From Polyangiaceae bacterium (GTDB taxonomy: Bacteria; Myxococcota_A; Polyangia; Polyangiales; Polyangiaceae), in contig JAJDAH010000396.1 in the NCBI GenBank assembly GCA_029261965.1, positions 1-33,972 of the forward strand: 33,972 nucleotides of DNA, read 5' to 3'. Below, piece after piece: positions 24,039-31,792 of the stretch. The notes below the pieces were generated by a model. The model did no database searches. It saw only the letters and a program-made list of their open reading frames with translations, and was not told the DNA's origin. The number at the start of each line of letters is the position of its first letter. The first letter of the stretch is position 1. The position numbers were made by a program, and so were the translations under genes.

Positions 24039-25915
24039 CTTTTCGCGAGCCCCTTCAGTCGTTCGACCGTCTTGTTGCCCAGCAGCGTCACCAGATCCGC
24101 CGTCGTGCCGGACCACGTATCGTCCAGAATCAGACACGTGGCGTTGTTGTGGTCGCAGGCCTTCCGGAGCTCTTCGAGGTTCTGCTTTCGAGCCTGGACG
24201 AGCGTTGGCTCGAAGAGCGTCGAGGTCGTCGGCTTTGGTCGATAGGCGGCGCAAAAACGGGCGGACTCGATGTAGACCGCCACGCGAGGTCCGACCTTGC
24301 GTTGATCGTACGGGGCCATCTCGGGATAGAACACCTCCTCGTCGTCCAACTGGATGTACGCCTTGGGGAACAACTCGCGGGTGGCTTTCAGGGTGCGAGC
24401 CAGCCCGAGGGTTTCGTCCATGAGCTCTCGCAGCACCGCGTTCTCTTCGGGCGTCGCCTGGTGTCCGTGGCTTCCAGCAGCGAGCGCAATGGTCGCGAGC
24501 GCGTGCGCGAAGTCCTCGCGCCCTTCGAGCTTGGCGCTCACCCGCAGAGCGTCGAGATACCGGCGGCCGACGAGCAACGGATCGATCACCGCCTCTTTCA
24601 ACCACCGGAGATCGGGCTCGCGCATGCGGTGGAGCGCGACGGCTCGGTCCGCTTCTCCGAGCAGTGCCCACAATCCAGGCGCGTCCCTCGTCGCGGAATC
24701 TCGCCGCGGGCGCTCCTTCAGCGCCACGTCGAGTCGTTCCAAGTAGCTTCGCGCGTGAGCGGCGCATCCCGAAAAGAAAGCTTCGCTCGCCATCTCGCGA
24801 AGACCCCGGACGCGGTCGAAAGATCCGCCCGAGGCCTCCATCCGGTCGAGCGCCACGTCGCCGACCGCGCTCGAGCCCGTCTTGCACGCAATCAGCGCGG
24901 CCGGTCCCAGTCGGTCGTCGCCTTGAATGGTGCCGACGTACGCTCGTGCCGCGTCCTTTCCATTGACCGCGAGCAGCGCCGTCGTGAGCGAGCTTCTGAG
25001 CCGGCTGGTCTGAAACCGCCCTTTGGCTTTCTCTTCCGCGAGCGCGAGCACGCGTTGGGCCAGCTTTGCTTTCTTCTCGGTGGCGGCGGCTTCGGCGATC
25101 TGTGCCAAGTCGGTCGCGTCCGTACCCAGACCCGGAACGACGACCTGGCCCCCGTCGTCCTGCCCTGCGTCACCGAGCCCTGTGTTCCCGAACACCGCGT
25201 CACCCAACACCGCCGCCGCCACCAATTCTCGCCCGATGACCAGGCGGCTTCTCCCCGTGTGACCGCTCAGCCCGTTGACCGCCTCGAGCAGATCGATGGC
25301 CTGCTGGCGCTTGCCCTCTTGGAACAGCTGTCGCGCTTGTCGGACGGCCTCTCGCGCTCGTTCGTCCAACGGCTGCCCGTTGGGCGGCACGTGGCGATTC
25401 AAGACGCTCGAGTGGTCGGCCATGCCCTCGGTGCGTACGAGCTCCGATTCGAGCAGTCTTCGCCTCGCGTCGACCATGTCCTTTTCCGCTCGAAGGACCT
25501 CGTGTGCGCGCAACACCATTTTCCTGATGGCGTCGGCGTCGCCGCGGTCGACGAATCCCGTGGCAGCCGCGATGAGATCCATGACGTCCGTCTCTCCCTC
25601 CGGAGACAGTTCGATTTCTTCGAGTCGACCGGCAGCGGCGTACGCGCGAACGAGCTGAAGATGGGGCTTGCCTCCGAACCTGTCGCCCACGGCGACTGCG
25701 GCGCGGGCGCAGTCCAAAAAGTCGCCCTTTTCGCAGGGGGATAGGGGGCGCGTCGACGTCGCGACGGGTGCCGCGGTCGCGTTCGAGGTTGTGCCCGGTC
25801 CGCCCGCCTGCTCGGGAGCCGCAGCTGCCGGTGGTCGCGCGCAGCCCAGTGCCAAAGCGAGCAAGCTCGTGGTCGACAGCAGCCAGCCGACGGACGTGCG
25901 CTGCGGTTTCGTCAC
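24035..25915 (-). CDS. Large helical lipoprotein of unknown function
   Basis: A 626-residue predicted lipoprotein. The signal WLLSTTSLLALALGC ends with lipobox LALGC (about Cys25), followed by an Ala/Thr/Pro linker to about residue 58. The rest is mostly alpha-helical with many Ala, Leu, Arg and Glu residues, and resembles degenerate TPR/Sel1-like helical repeats (for example AREAVRQARQLFQEGKRQQAIDLLE; ARSYLERLDVALKE), but no standard domain is recognised. A Gly/Asp-rich insertion (about 240-260) interrupts it. The C-terminus has Cys residues near RFCAAYRP, RKACDHNNATCLIL. The start is the GTG at 25915. It is the first gene of a two-gene operon with the RCC1-like lipoprotein, coupled by the ATGA overlap at 24035-24038. 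A scaffold role in the periplasm is a guess. Confidence 0.78.
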   Translation of the reverse strand: MTKPQRTSVGWLLSTTSLLALALGCARPPAAAAPEQAGGPGTTSNATAAPVATSTRPLSPCEKGDFLDCARAAVAVGDRFGGKPHLQLVRAYAAAGRLEEIELSPEGETDVMDLIAAATGFVDRGDADAIRKMVLRAHEVLRAEKDMVDARRRLLESELVRTEGMADHSSVLNRHVPPNGQPLDERAREAVRQARQLFQEGKRQQAIDLLEAVNGLSGHTGRSRLVIGRELVAAAVLGDAVFGNTGLGDAGQDDGGQVVVPGLGTDATDLAQIAEAAATEKKAKLAQRVLALAEEKAKGRFQTSRLRSSLTTALLAVNGKDAARAYVGTIQGDDRLGPAALIACKTGSSAVGDVALDRMEASGGSFDRVRGLREMASEAFFSGCAAHARSYLERLDVALKERPRRDSATRDAPGLWALLGEADRAVALHRMREPDLRWLKEAVIDPLLVGRRYLDALRVSAKLEGREDFAHALATIALAAGSHGHQATPEENAVLRELMDETLGLARTLKATRELFPKAYIQLDDEEVFYPEMAPYDQRKVGPRVAVYIESARFCAAYRPKPTTSTLFEPTLVQARKQNLEELRKACDHNNATCLILDDTWSGTTADLVTLLGNKTVERLKGLAKR

Positions 25916-25947
25916 TTCGTCGACACCATGCCCGCTACCTCACGCAG

Positions 25948-26061
25948 ACTCAATCCTCCGAGCCGCACTCAGTCCTCCGAGCCGCACTCAATCCTCGGAG
26001 CCGCACTCAATCCTCGGAGCCGCACTCAATCCTCCGAGCCGCACTCAATCCTCCGAGCGCC
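25948..26061. repeat. Tandem repeat, 6 copies of 19 bp
   Basis: Six contiguous 19-bp copies of ACTCAATCCTCCGAGCCGC starting at 25948, 25967, 25986, 26005, 26024 and 26043. Variation is limited: copy 2 has AGTCC, copies 3 and 4 have CCTCGGAG instead of CCTCCGAG (making a short palindrome), and copy 6 ends GCGCC. The array fills most of the 226-bp gap between two divergent lipoprotein genes, beginning 33 bp upstream of one start and ending 80 bp upstream of the other. It could hold regulatory sites or be a variable-number tandem repeat. There are no spacers, so it is not CRISPR. Confidence 0.93.
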
Positions 26062-26141
26062 ACAAGGGCGGCGCTGGCAGACGCAGTGGCTTTCGCCCGC
26101 CGAGCATTGCGACCTCGGAGCCCGAGTCGTAAACAGGCGTC

Positions 26142-27302
26142 GTGCGCCGATACTCCGTAGTTCCCCTCCTCTTCGTGCTCGCGTGCGCGGCAACTCCCAC
26201 CGCGCCGGAAGTGCCCGCCGAACCGCTACCCCCCAACGCGTCACCCGCCGCGACCGACTCGACCCCTCCGGCGGCGCCCGCCGGCAGCACGGCGCCGCCG
26301 GCCACGGCGCCCGTTCCGTCGGCCGAGAAAGAACCCGAGTCGAGGGCGTGCCTAACTGGAATGAAGCTCGTCGACGGCGACTACTGCACCGAGGTCGAGC
26401 AGACCTGCACCAAGAGCTGGTTCGACAAGTCGAACAAGAAGAAAGTGTGCGAGGTCTTCGAGCCTCCCAGCCAGTGCGTCGGCAAGCGCGTCAAGAAACG
26501 CTTCTGCATCGACACTTACTCGTGGCCGAACGTCAAGGGTCATCGGCCCGAGATCATGAACAACTTCTACCAAGCGCAGGTCAAGTGCGCCTCCATCGGC
26601 AAGCGCATGTGCACCGAGACCGAATGGACGTTCGCGTGCGAAGGCCCCGAGATGAAACCCTTCCCCCACGGCTACGTCCGCGACGCGCGAAAGTGTAACG
26701 GCGACCACAAGTGGGACTCCCCCAAGATGAGGCTCGTCGGCTACCGCAACGCTCGCGAGCTCGGTCGCCTTTGGCATGGCGTGCCGAGCGGTAGCCAGCC
26801 CGATTGCATCAGCGACTTCGGCGTCGCCGATCTGCCCGGCAACAACGACGAGGTCGTGTCGAGCGAGACGTTCGAGAAGAGCTGGCGCGGCGAGTTCGAC
26901 AGCGTGCACACCGGCGGCCCCTGGTACAAAGGCGTGCGCAATCAATGCCGCCCGAAGATCTACAGCCACAACGAGGGGTTCACCTACTACTTCCTGGGTT
27001 TCCGCTGTTGCGCCGAGGCCGACGGCAAGAAAACCGATCCCCGCACGCCGAAGCAGCGCAAGAAAAACTGGAAGTTCGAACGGGTCGAGCGCCTCGCCAC
27101 GTGGACCCGTGACGATGTGACGAGCCTACTCGCCCTCAAGAAGAAGAACGGCGGCCACTGCGACTGCGCCCCGTGCCCCGGCGACCGGCGCTGCCCCCGC
27201 AAAGCTCTGAAGTGCAACACCATCTGCGGCACCACCCTCGGCGACAACGCCAAAGACGCGGACGGCTCGCACCTCGCACCCAAAGACGACGGCAAGGAGT
27301 AG
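26142..27302 (+). CDS. Formylglycine-generating-enzyme-like (SUMF1) lipoprotein
   Basis: A 386-residue predicted lipoprotein. The signal RRYSVVPLLFVLAC has a lipobox at FVLAC (Cys15); a Pro/Ala/Thr linker runs to about residue 66. The FGE-sulfatase (SUMF1) fold follows: FCIDTYSWPN, the helix MNNFYQAQVKCASIGKRMCTETEW, ACEGPEMKPFPHGY, FGVADLPGNNDEVV and the closing YFLGFRCC. In place of the enzyme's Cys pair region it has VRNQCRPKIYSHNE, as in many secreted myxobacterial relatives. Whether it makes formylglycine is doubtful; many such proteins only bind ligands or receive other modifications. A Lys-rich then Cys-rich tail (HCDCAPCPGDRRC, CNTICG) ends the protein. The GTG at 26142 is the start. 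It is divergent from the helical lipoprotein, with the 19-bp repeats between them. Confidence 0.88.
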   Translation: MRRYSVVPLLFVLACAATPTAPEVPAEPLPPNASPAATDSTPPAAPAGSTAPPATAPVPSAEKEPESRACLTGMKLVDGDYCTEVEQTCTKSWFDKSNKKKVCEVFEPPSQCVGKRVKKRFCIDTYSWPNVKGHRPEIMNNFYQAQVKCASIGKRMCTETEWTFACEGPEMKPFPHGYVRDARKCNGDHKWDSPKMRLVGYRNARELGRLWHGVPSGSQPDCISDFGVADLPGNNDEVVSSETFEKSWRGEFDSVHTGGPWYKGVRNQCRPKIYSHNEGFTYYFLGFRCCAEADGKKTDPRTPKQRKKNWKFERVERLATWTRDDVTSLLALKKKNGGHCDCAPCPGDRRCPRKALKCNTICGTTLGDNAKDADGSHLAPKDDGKE

Positions 27303-27337
27303 TCCTGTCGGCTAGTCGGCAGGGCAACGCATCGGAA

Positions 27338-29233
27338 TCAAGCCGCCCGCTCCACTCTCTTCCACCCCCCTTTCACTCTGTCTCTACCCCGCACCACCAC
27401 GACCGCCCGCTTCCCAATCTCCCATTCGAGCGCAGGCACGGCCCCTCGAATCGCGATCTTCCCCCCATGCACCCCCTCGAGGTGACACCACACACAAAGC
27501 GCCGCCAAGTTCTCTTCCTCATTGCCGCCCCCCTTCGACCGAAACACCACGTGATGCGGCGTCAAGTCCGTCCGCGTGCACGTCGGATTCGCACACACAA
27601 ACCGCTCCCGCTCATAGATCGCCGCGTACGCCACATCGCTCTCGAGCGTCGGCCCCCAAGTCGCCCACATCGTCTCGCACAGAAACACCAAGAAGCTCTC
27701 GCTCCCCTCGCGCCACCGCGAATACGCCGTCTCGAGCCGCCGATAAAACTCGAACGTCTCCCGCGACACCCGCAACCGAACCGACACCCGCCCGATCCCA
27801 CGCTCTGCCGCCGCCAACGGCACCCGCCCCACGAACCGAGTCTCCTCCGTCGACGCGGACGTTTGGCCCGCACCCAGCACGGACCCTTCCCCCTTCGCCG
27901 CCTCCCAAAAATCCAACCCCCCACGCCCCAGGGCGTCGCCCGCCCGCCAAGCCGCGCCGCTCTTCACGCGCGACTCCCACGCGTGCGCCGCGCGCACCGC
28001 GTCTTCACTCGGCGGATGCACGTACCTCATCCCCGTGTTGCGAATGATCATCTCCGCAATCTCCACCTCTTCTCTCAGGTGCTTCACCGTCCGCCGCTCC
28101 GCCCGCTCGATCCACGAACTCACCGTCCCCGGCGAAGCCACCCTCGAGACCAGACTCGCCGAAGCTTGCCCAATCCGCCTCGTCACCAGCGCATCGCGCA
28201 GCTCGGGCAACTTCGTCGCCCGCACGGCGAGCGCCCGCTTCGCTTTGAGCCCGGAGAGACTGACTCCAAACCGCTCCCGCACGTAGTGCGCCTGACTCGC
28301 GTACGAGAGCCGCCGCCACGCCTGCGCCTGACGAAGCATCTCGAACAGCATCCCTTCGGCAACATCTCTCTCAGACAGCTCGCGCGCCAATTCACAGATC
28401 CGAGCGTCCAATTCCTGCGCGCTCGCCGCGCGCCGAATCGGAACGACGTTGTCGACCGGAGCCTCCGACCTCTCCACGTCCGCTCCCATCTGCCCTTCGC
28501 ACTTCGCTTCAGCTTCCGCCCGCCACGCCTCGAGCTGCGCTCGCCACGACGCCAGCGCCTCCGCGTCGTCGTCCTCCGGCAAGTGGGCCTCGTGCCCACT
28601 GTCCGTCATCGCCGTCCACCCCTCCGCCAGCAGATTGCTCAGCATCTCGTCCTGCGTCGACTTCCCCGACACCCGCTCCATCACCTTGCGCGTCGCTTCG
28701 AAGAACCACGCTTCCTCCGGACTCAGCGTCAGCGTCAGCGTCCGCATCTCGGTCTTCAGCTCGTCATCACTGGCACCGCTCGCGTCCGCCCCATCGCCGG
28801 TCGCGTCGCCCCCATCGCCAGTCGCGTCGCCCCCAACGCCGCTCGCAGCCCGAACCCGCTCGCGCATCTTTCGCACCGTGCTGCGCCGCGCCTCTGCCAA
28901 CCACGTCGCCTCGTCCTCCCGAGTTGCCCGACGCGCCAACAGCTCCGCCATGCTCCAGCTGATTTCCCCAGCCACGAGCGCCCCCCGGATCCGCGGCAAC
29001 TCCGCGAGCCGTCGCGCCACCGTCCGAAGCCCCGCCGCCCATCGCCCCGACCGATCACACCGCTCCCGCGCATAGGCCTCCACCGAAGCAAACCCCAGCT
29101 CCAGATGCCCCCCGCTCTCGTTCAGCGCCTCGAGCGCCTCGCCAACCTCCAGCCGCACCCGCGCGCCGCTCCGCACCAACCGGTACAGCTCCCCGTCGAC
29201 ACGCAACACCTCCTCGTACGGAACCAGCTTCAT
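27338..29233 (-). CDS. HNH endonuclease with duplicated helical domain
   Basis: A 631-residue nuclease of a type common in Polyangia. Two homologous helical modules are visible. Module 1 (about 20-135) contains SVEAYARERCDRSG, LPRIRGALVAGEISWSMAELL and RRSTVRKMRERV. Module 2 (about 265-385) contains SQAHYVRERFGVSLSG, LPELRDALVTRRIGQASASLV and RRTVKHLREEV. They are separated by an acidic linker with GDATGDG repeats. The C-terminal HNH domain (about 530-600) has Cys pairs (CANPTC, CVWC), the HH of LTPHHVVFRSKGG, the Asn in GGNEEENLAALC and the last His in CHLEGVHGG, so it is probably catalytic and zinc-bound. The ATG at 29233 is preceded by GAAGGTG, a good ribosome site; further upstream the frame is not convincing. 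It could be a mobile nuclease or a DNA-damage or defence nuclease. Confidence 0.9.
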   Translation of the reverse strand: MKLVPYEEVLRVDGELYRLVRSGARVRLEVGEALEALNESGGHLELGFASVEAYARERCDRSGRWAAGLRTVARRLAELPRIRGALVAGEISWSMAELLARRATREDEATWLAEARRSTVRKMRERVRAASGVGGDATGDGGDATGDGADASGASDDELKTEMRTLTLTLSPEEAWFFEATRKVMERVSGKSTQDEMLSNLLAEGWTAMTDSGHEAHLPEDDDAEALASWRAQLEAWRAEAEAKCEGQMGADVERSEAPVDNVVPIRRAASAQELDARICELARELSERDVAEGMLFEMLRQAQAWRRLSYASQAHYVRERFGVSLSGLKAKRALAVRATKLPELRDALVTRRIGQASASLVSRVASPGTVSSWIERAERRTVKHLREEVEIAEMIIRNTGMRYVHPPSEDAVRAAHAWESRVKSGAAWRAGDALGRGGLDFWEAAKGEGSVLGAGQTSASTEETRFVGRVPLAAAERGIGRVSVRLRVSRETFEFYRRLETAYSRWREGSESFLVFLCETMWATWGPTLESDVAYAAIYERERFVCANPTCTRTDLTPHHVVFRSKGGGNEEENLAALCVWCHLEGVHGGKIAIRGAVPALEWEIGKRAVVVVRGRDRVKGGWKRVERAA

Positions 29234-29456
29234 CGCACCTTCGCCTTGGCCACCGGACGCACTCGTCCGAACAACTCCGAGCCAAAAACCAAGGCGCGCC
29301 CGCTGCGCGTAACGACGAAGGCTCAACCCAAGCGCGCCGGGGCGCGCACGACAGGCTCTACTACTAATGCCTCCTGACGAACGCGCAACCCCAGGTCGGA
29401 CAAACAATGTCACCCGCGCCGCAACGCGCCCCTCACGTCGCGCCAGCTGAGTCGTT
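29234..29456. other. Region upstream of the HNH gene
   Basis: No supported gene lies in these 223 bases. It should hold the promoter for the leftward HNH gene. It is less coding-like than its surroundings, with a CTACTAATG-type AT-richer patch near 29357-29370. No clear promoter box can be named. Confidence 0.35.
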
Positions 29457-29513
29457 TTAGACGCCGCGGGCGCGGGCGAAGTCGGCTTTGGTGAGCTCGG
29501 CAATGTCGGTCAT
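29457..29513 (-). pseudogene. 18-codon stub resembling an antitoxin N-terminus
   Basis: A short frame from the ATG at 29513-29511 reads MTDIAELTKADFARARGV and stops at TAA (29459-29457). The pattern T-K-A-D-F-A-R-A-R is the typical first segment of BrnA-like or CopG-like antitoxins, in which it is followed by about 50-80 further residues. No continuation is found in any frame downstream, so this looks like the broken 5' end of an antitoxin gene. The assignment is by resemblance. Confidence 0.4.
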
Positions 29514-29589
29514 GGTCGGATGTGCTCCCAGTAGACGCATGCTGGAACAAGAGGCGCATGCTGGAGAGTGAGCCGATGGGAAGAGAAGG

Positions 29590-30021
29590 TTGGCATGGTG
29601 GCCAAACGTCTGCGTGTCGGGTGAGCCTACGGGGGGGGCCAAACGTCTGCGTGTCATCGAAGATCCCGGGGTAGCGGTTCGTCGATTGGGCAGCGGCGTC
29701 GCGGTCGTGAAGTACGATTGCGATGGGCTGACGCTCCTTCGGGATTGCCAAGTCCCGGGCTCCTACGGGTTTCTCGCCATGGGCCGGAAGAAAGAAGCGG
29801 TGAAGCTCAACGACGCCGACGAAACTCGCACGACCCTTCCGCTTGGGGGGCTGAAGATGATCGCGAGCTTCAAAGCCGAGATCGAGACCGGGCTCGCCGT
29901 CGGCATTGTCCACGCTCTTGGCACTCGAGGATTGGCCTCCGACAGTCGAACCGAACAGCTGCACAGGGCGGGGGACTGGGTTGGCGTCGTGGCCAGATGT
30001 CCGCGCGTTGGGGTGAACTGA
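29590..30021 (+). pseudogene. Remnant of a conserved myxobacterial domain protein
   Basis: The frame reads VAVRRLGSGVAVVKYDCDG, LTLLRDCQVPGSYGFLAM, KEAVKLNDADETRTTLPLGG and LKMIASFKAEIETG. This matches, by pattern, a domain frequent in myxobacterial secreted proteins: a strand ending VVxYxGC, then LLxxCxxPGxYxF, a DxDELxxxLPLG helix and a GELxxG turn. The N-terminus is missing: the frame starts with a TTG at 29590 inside a direct repeat. After the ETG turn the sequence no longer fits the family (Cys and Gly/Arg-rich, ending at 30021). I read it as a truncated, decaying gene; translation of a short product cannot be ruled out. Confidence 0.45.
29600..29655. repeat. 19-bp direct repeat pair
   Basis: GGCCAAACGTCTGCGTGTC occurs exactly at 29600-29618 and again at 29637-29655, 37 bases apart. 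The first copy is followed by GGGTGAGCCTACGG, the second directly enters the domain remnant. A shorter pair (GCGCATGCTGGA-like) lies just upstream near 29535-29565. Such direct repeats could mark a past insertion or deletion junction. Confidence 0.8.
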
Positions 30022-30337
30022 CAAGCTGCACGCGACTCGTCGGGGTCGTTCTGCCGAAGCGGAGCACCGGGAGCCACTGCGCGACGCGCTGCTCCGTCGA
30101 CCGAAGACGAGTCTGAAGTCCCACTTGCTGGCGATGCCCGACGGGGGCAACGACGCGGACTTCGAAGCACGCTCTGGGACCTGAACCAAGCGGGTGGCGG
30201 CCGCCGGCGATGACAGAGAACAGTCAACTATTATTACTGTACTACATTCTGTTTCTAGGTTATGTCCGGCACGGGGAGTGGGGCAGAGTGGGGCTTGCGG
30301 ATGCTTTTCGGAGTGTCCCCATTGCACCTACGAGGAC
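30022..30337. other. Gene-poor stretch with an AT-rich patch and a C-terminal antitoxin-like stub
   Basis: No complete gene is supported in these 316 bases. One forward frame ends at 30184 with LKSHLLAMPDGGNDADFEA, which is similar in pattern to the C-terminus of small antitoxins (LLAMPDVGxDxDFxRxR); it has no start codon. From about 30221 to 30265 the base composition drops sharply to AT-rich, unlike the rest of the window. The patch includes an inverted repeat (listed separately) and could contain the promoter of the next gene. Confidence 0.4.
30220..30240. promoter_or_regulatory. Inverted repeat ACAGT-N11-ACTGT in AT-rich patch
   Basis: Arms ACAGT (30220-30224) and ACTGT (30236-30240) are perfect inverted copies, with an AT-rich 11-base spacer. 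The site lies about 100 bases upstream of the next gene and is the only clearly AT-rich segment in the window. It could be an operator for a dimeric regulator. No known consensus is claimed. Confidence 0.3.
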
Positions 30338-31792
30338 ATGAGATGTCGAAATACAGAGCGACCAAGAATCGACAACTACCCCGTGGCTTCGCAGATCATC
30401 GGTGGAGCCACCTCCATCATCGACGAGCTGACGCCGCCCGAAGAGCGACAGAAGAACTCCTTCACGACCACAATCGCTGCGGAAGACATCGTCGGCACCG
30501 ACGCGCTCACGAAGGTGTTTCTGCTGGTGCCGTTGGCCGAGGCGAAGCGCAAGCAGGGCAGTTCCAAAGGATACTCGTACGAGCGTGACTTCGTGCGGTG
30601 CTGCGACAAACCCGAAGCGATTTGTTCGCTCCCCGAGAGCGAGAAAGCTTCGATCAAAACCAGGCGAAAGAACGCCGCGGCGCTCGAGGCCGCCGTCGAA
30701 GCTGAAAACACGGCTCGCATCGAACAGGAGAAAGCCGACGAGGAGCTGCGGCGTGCCGAGTTCGATGCGTCCGGAAGAGTCGAAAAATCGGCGACCGTCG
30801 AAGCGGAGAAGAATCGCTTGCTGACCGCGGCGAAAGCCACGAAAACTCGCGCAGACGCCGCACTCGCGAAGGCCGTCGAGAAACTCGCGAAACTGCGCGC
30901 CGCAACACCGCCAGCGGCAGGTTCGTCACGCCATTGCGCCGGCGATGCCCCGATAACGTATCGCAAGAATCGCGTCGACGACGTCGTCTACGTCGCGATG
31001 CACTTCCTGCCTACGACTCATGTCTACGATCAAATGGCGCTCTTCCGGGCGGATGCGTGCGCGGTGTCGGACACGGAGGTCCAGCGCGCCCGAGACTACG
31101 TCACGTCGAACGATTTTCTTTTCTATCCGCAAGACATAGCGATGGCGTACTCGGCGTACAGCGGAGCGGACACGCTGCTTCGGGCGCGACAACTCAACCT
31201 CAAGCGCGCGGCCGGCGGAATTCTGCAGTTGCTGGCGGAAAACGGCACTCAGACCGATGGGTACTACGACGCGGCGCCCTCGCCTTTGAAAAGCCAGATC
31301 GCGAGCGTCAACCGCTGCTTGTCCAAAGAACTGCTTGGGTCCAGCCCCAGCCGGGAGGCTTGGGACGTGATCAAGGTCTACCGCAACCCGAAGCTTTCCT
31401 GTCTGGACAAGAAGATCAGCACCGAGGCCTGTCGCCTGGATCTCTTGGGTCATGTGCTGACGCGACTCGCGGACACCACCGGGCGGGAGTACAGCGTCAC
31501 CGACGAGAAGGCATGGAAGGGGGAAGCCAGCGTGATTCTGGACGCGCTCCACGCCGAAGCGAGACGGGTCGCAGGCACGCAAAAAGCAACGGTGGATGGC
31601 CTGCTAGCGGCGGGCTGCAACGACGAAGAGAAGGCCAAGAAGGCGCTCGCCTCAGCGAGTGTGTTCTGCGTCGACTGTCTCGAGAAGATCAAGACTTCGT
31701 GTAAGTCGGTGAGCTCGGTCGCAGAATTGATCGCGACCGCCAAGACGGCGCGGGTCAAGGACGTCGGAACGACGATCAGTGACGCCTACTGA
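30338..31792 (+). CDS. Coiled-coil protein of unknown function, start uncertain
   Basis: A protein of about 484 residues with no recognised family. An N-terminal globular part (about 15-105) is followed by a long coiled coil rich in Ala, Glu and Lys (about 115-195: AAALEAAVEAENTARIEQEK and so on to AVEKLAKLRAA). The C-terminal half (about 200-484) is alpha-helical with scattered Cys (RCCDKP, RHCAGD, NRCLSKE, CLDKK, CVDCLEKIKTSCK), which suggests an exported, disulfide-bonded protein although no signal peptide is seen from this start. The ATG at 30338 is in frame but its GAGGA is only one to two bases away. The ATG at 30343 has better spacing but lies in another frame. The frame is also open back to a GTG at 30194. 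The true N-terminus may therefore be missing or frameshifted. It overlaps the end of the convergent lipoprotein gene by 17 bases. Confidence 0.7.
   Translation: MRCRNTERPRIDNYPVASQIIGGATSIIDELTPPEERQKNSFTTTIAAEDIVGTDALTKVFLLVPLAEAKRKQGSSKGYSYERDFVRCCDKPEAICSLPESEKASIKTRRKNAAALEAAVEAENTARIEQEKADEELRRAEFDASGRVEKSATVEAEKNRLLTAAKATKTRADAALAKAVEKLAKLRAATPPAAGSSRHCAGDAPITYRKNRVDDVVYVAMHFLPTTHVYDQMALFRADACAVSDTEVQRARDYVTSNDFLFYPQDIAMAYSAYSGADTLLRARQLNLKRAAGGILQLLAENGTQTDGYYDAAPSPLKSQIASVNRCLSKELLGSSPSREAWDVIKVYRNPKLSCLDKKISTEACRLDLLGHVLTRLADTTGREYSVTDEKAWKGEASVILDALHAEARRVAGTQKATVDGLLAAGCNDEEKAKKALASASVFCVDCLEKIKTSCKSVSSVAELIATAKTARVKDVGTTISDAY

Noticed and set aside
23945-25744. A 599-codon rightward open frame opposite the helical lipoprotein gene
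   Set aside because: No start signal, Arg/Val-rich composition and no domain; the opposite strand has a signal peptide, lipobox and coupled neighbour.
25948-26061. CRISPR array
   Set aside because: The 19-bp units follow each other without spacers and there are no cas genes nearby.
27173-29377. A 734-codon rightward open frame opposite the HNH gene
   Set aside because: It reads as His/Arg/Pro-rich, domain-free sequence antisense to a nuclease with intact motifs; this is usual in high-GC DNA.
30220-30240. LexA/SOS box
   Set aside because: The arms are ACAGT and ACTGT, the opposite order to CTGT-N8-ACAG, and the spacing is 11.
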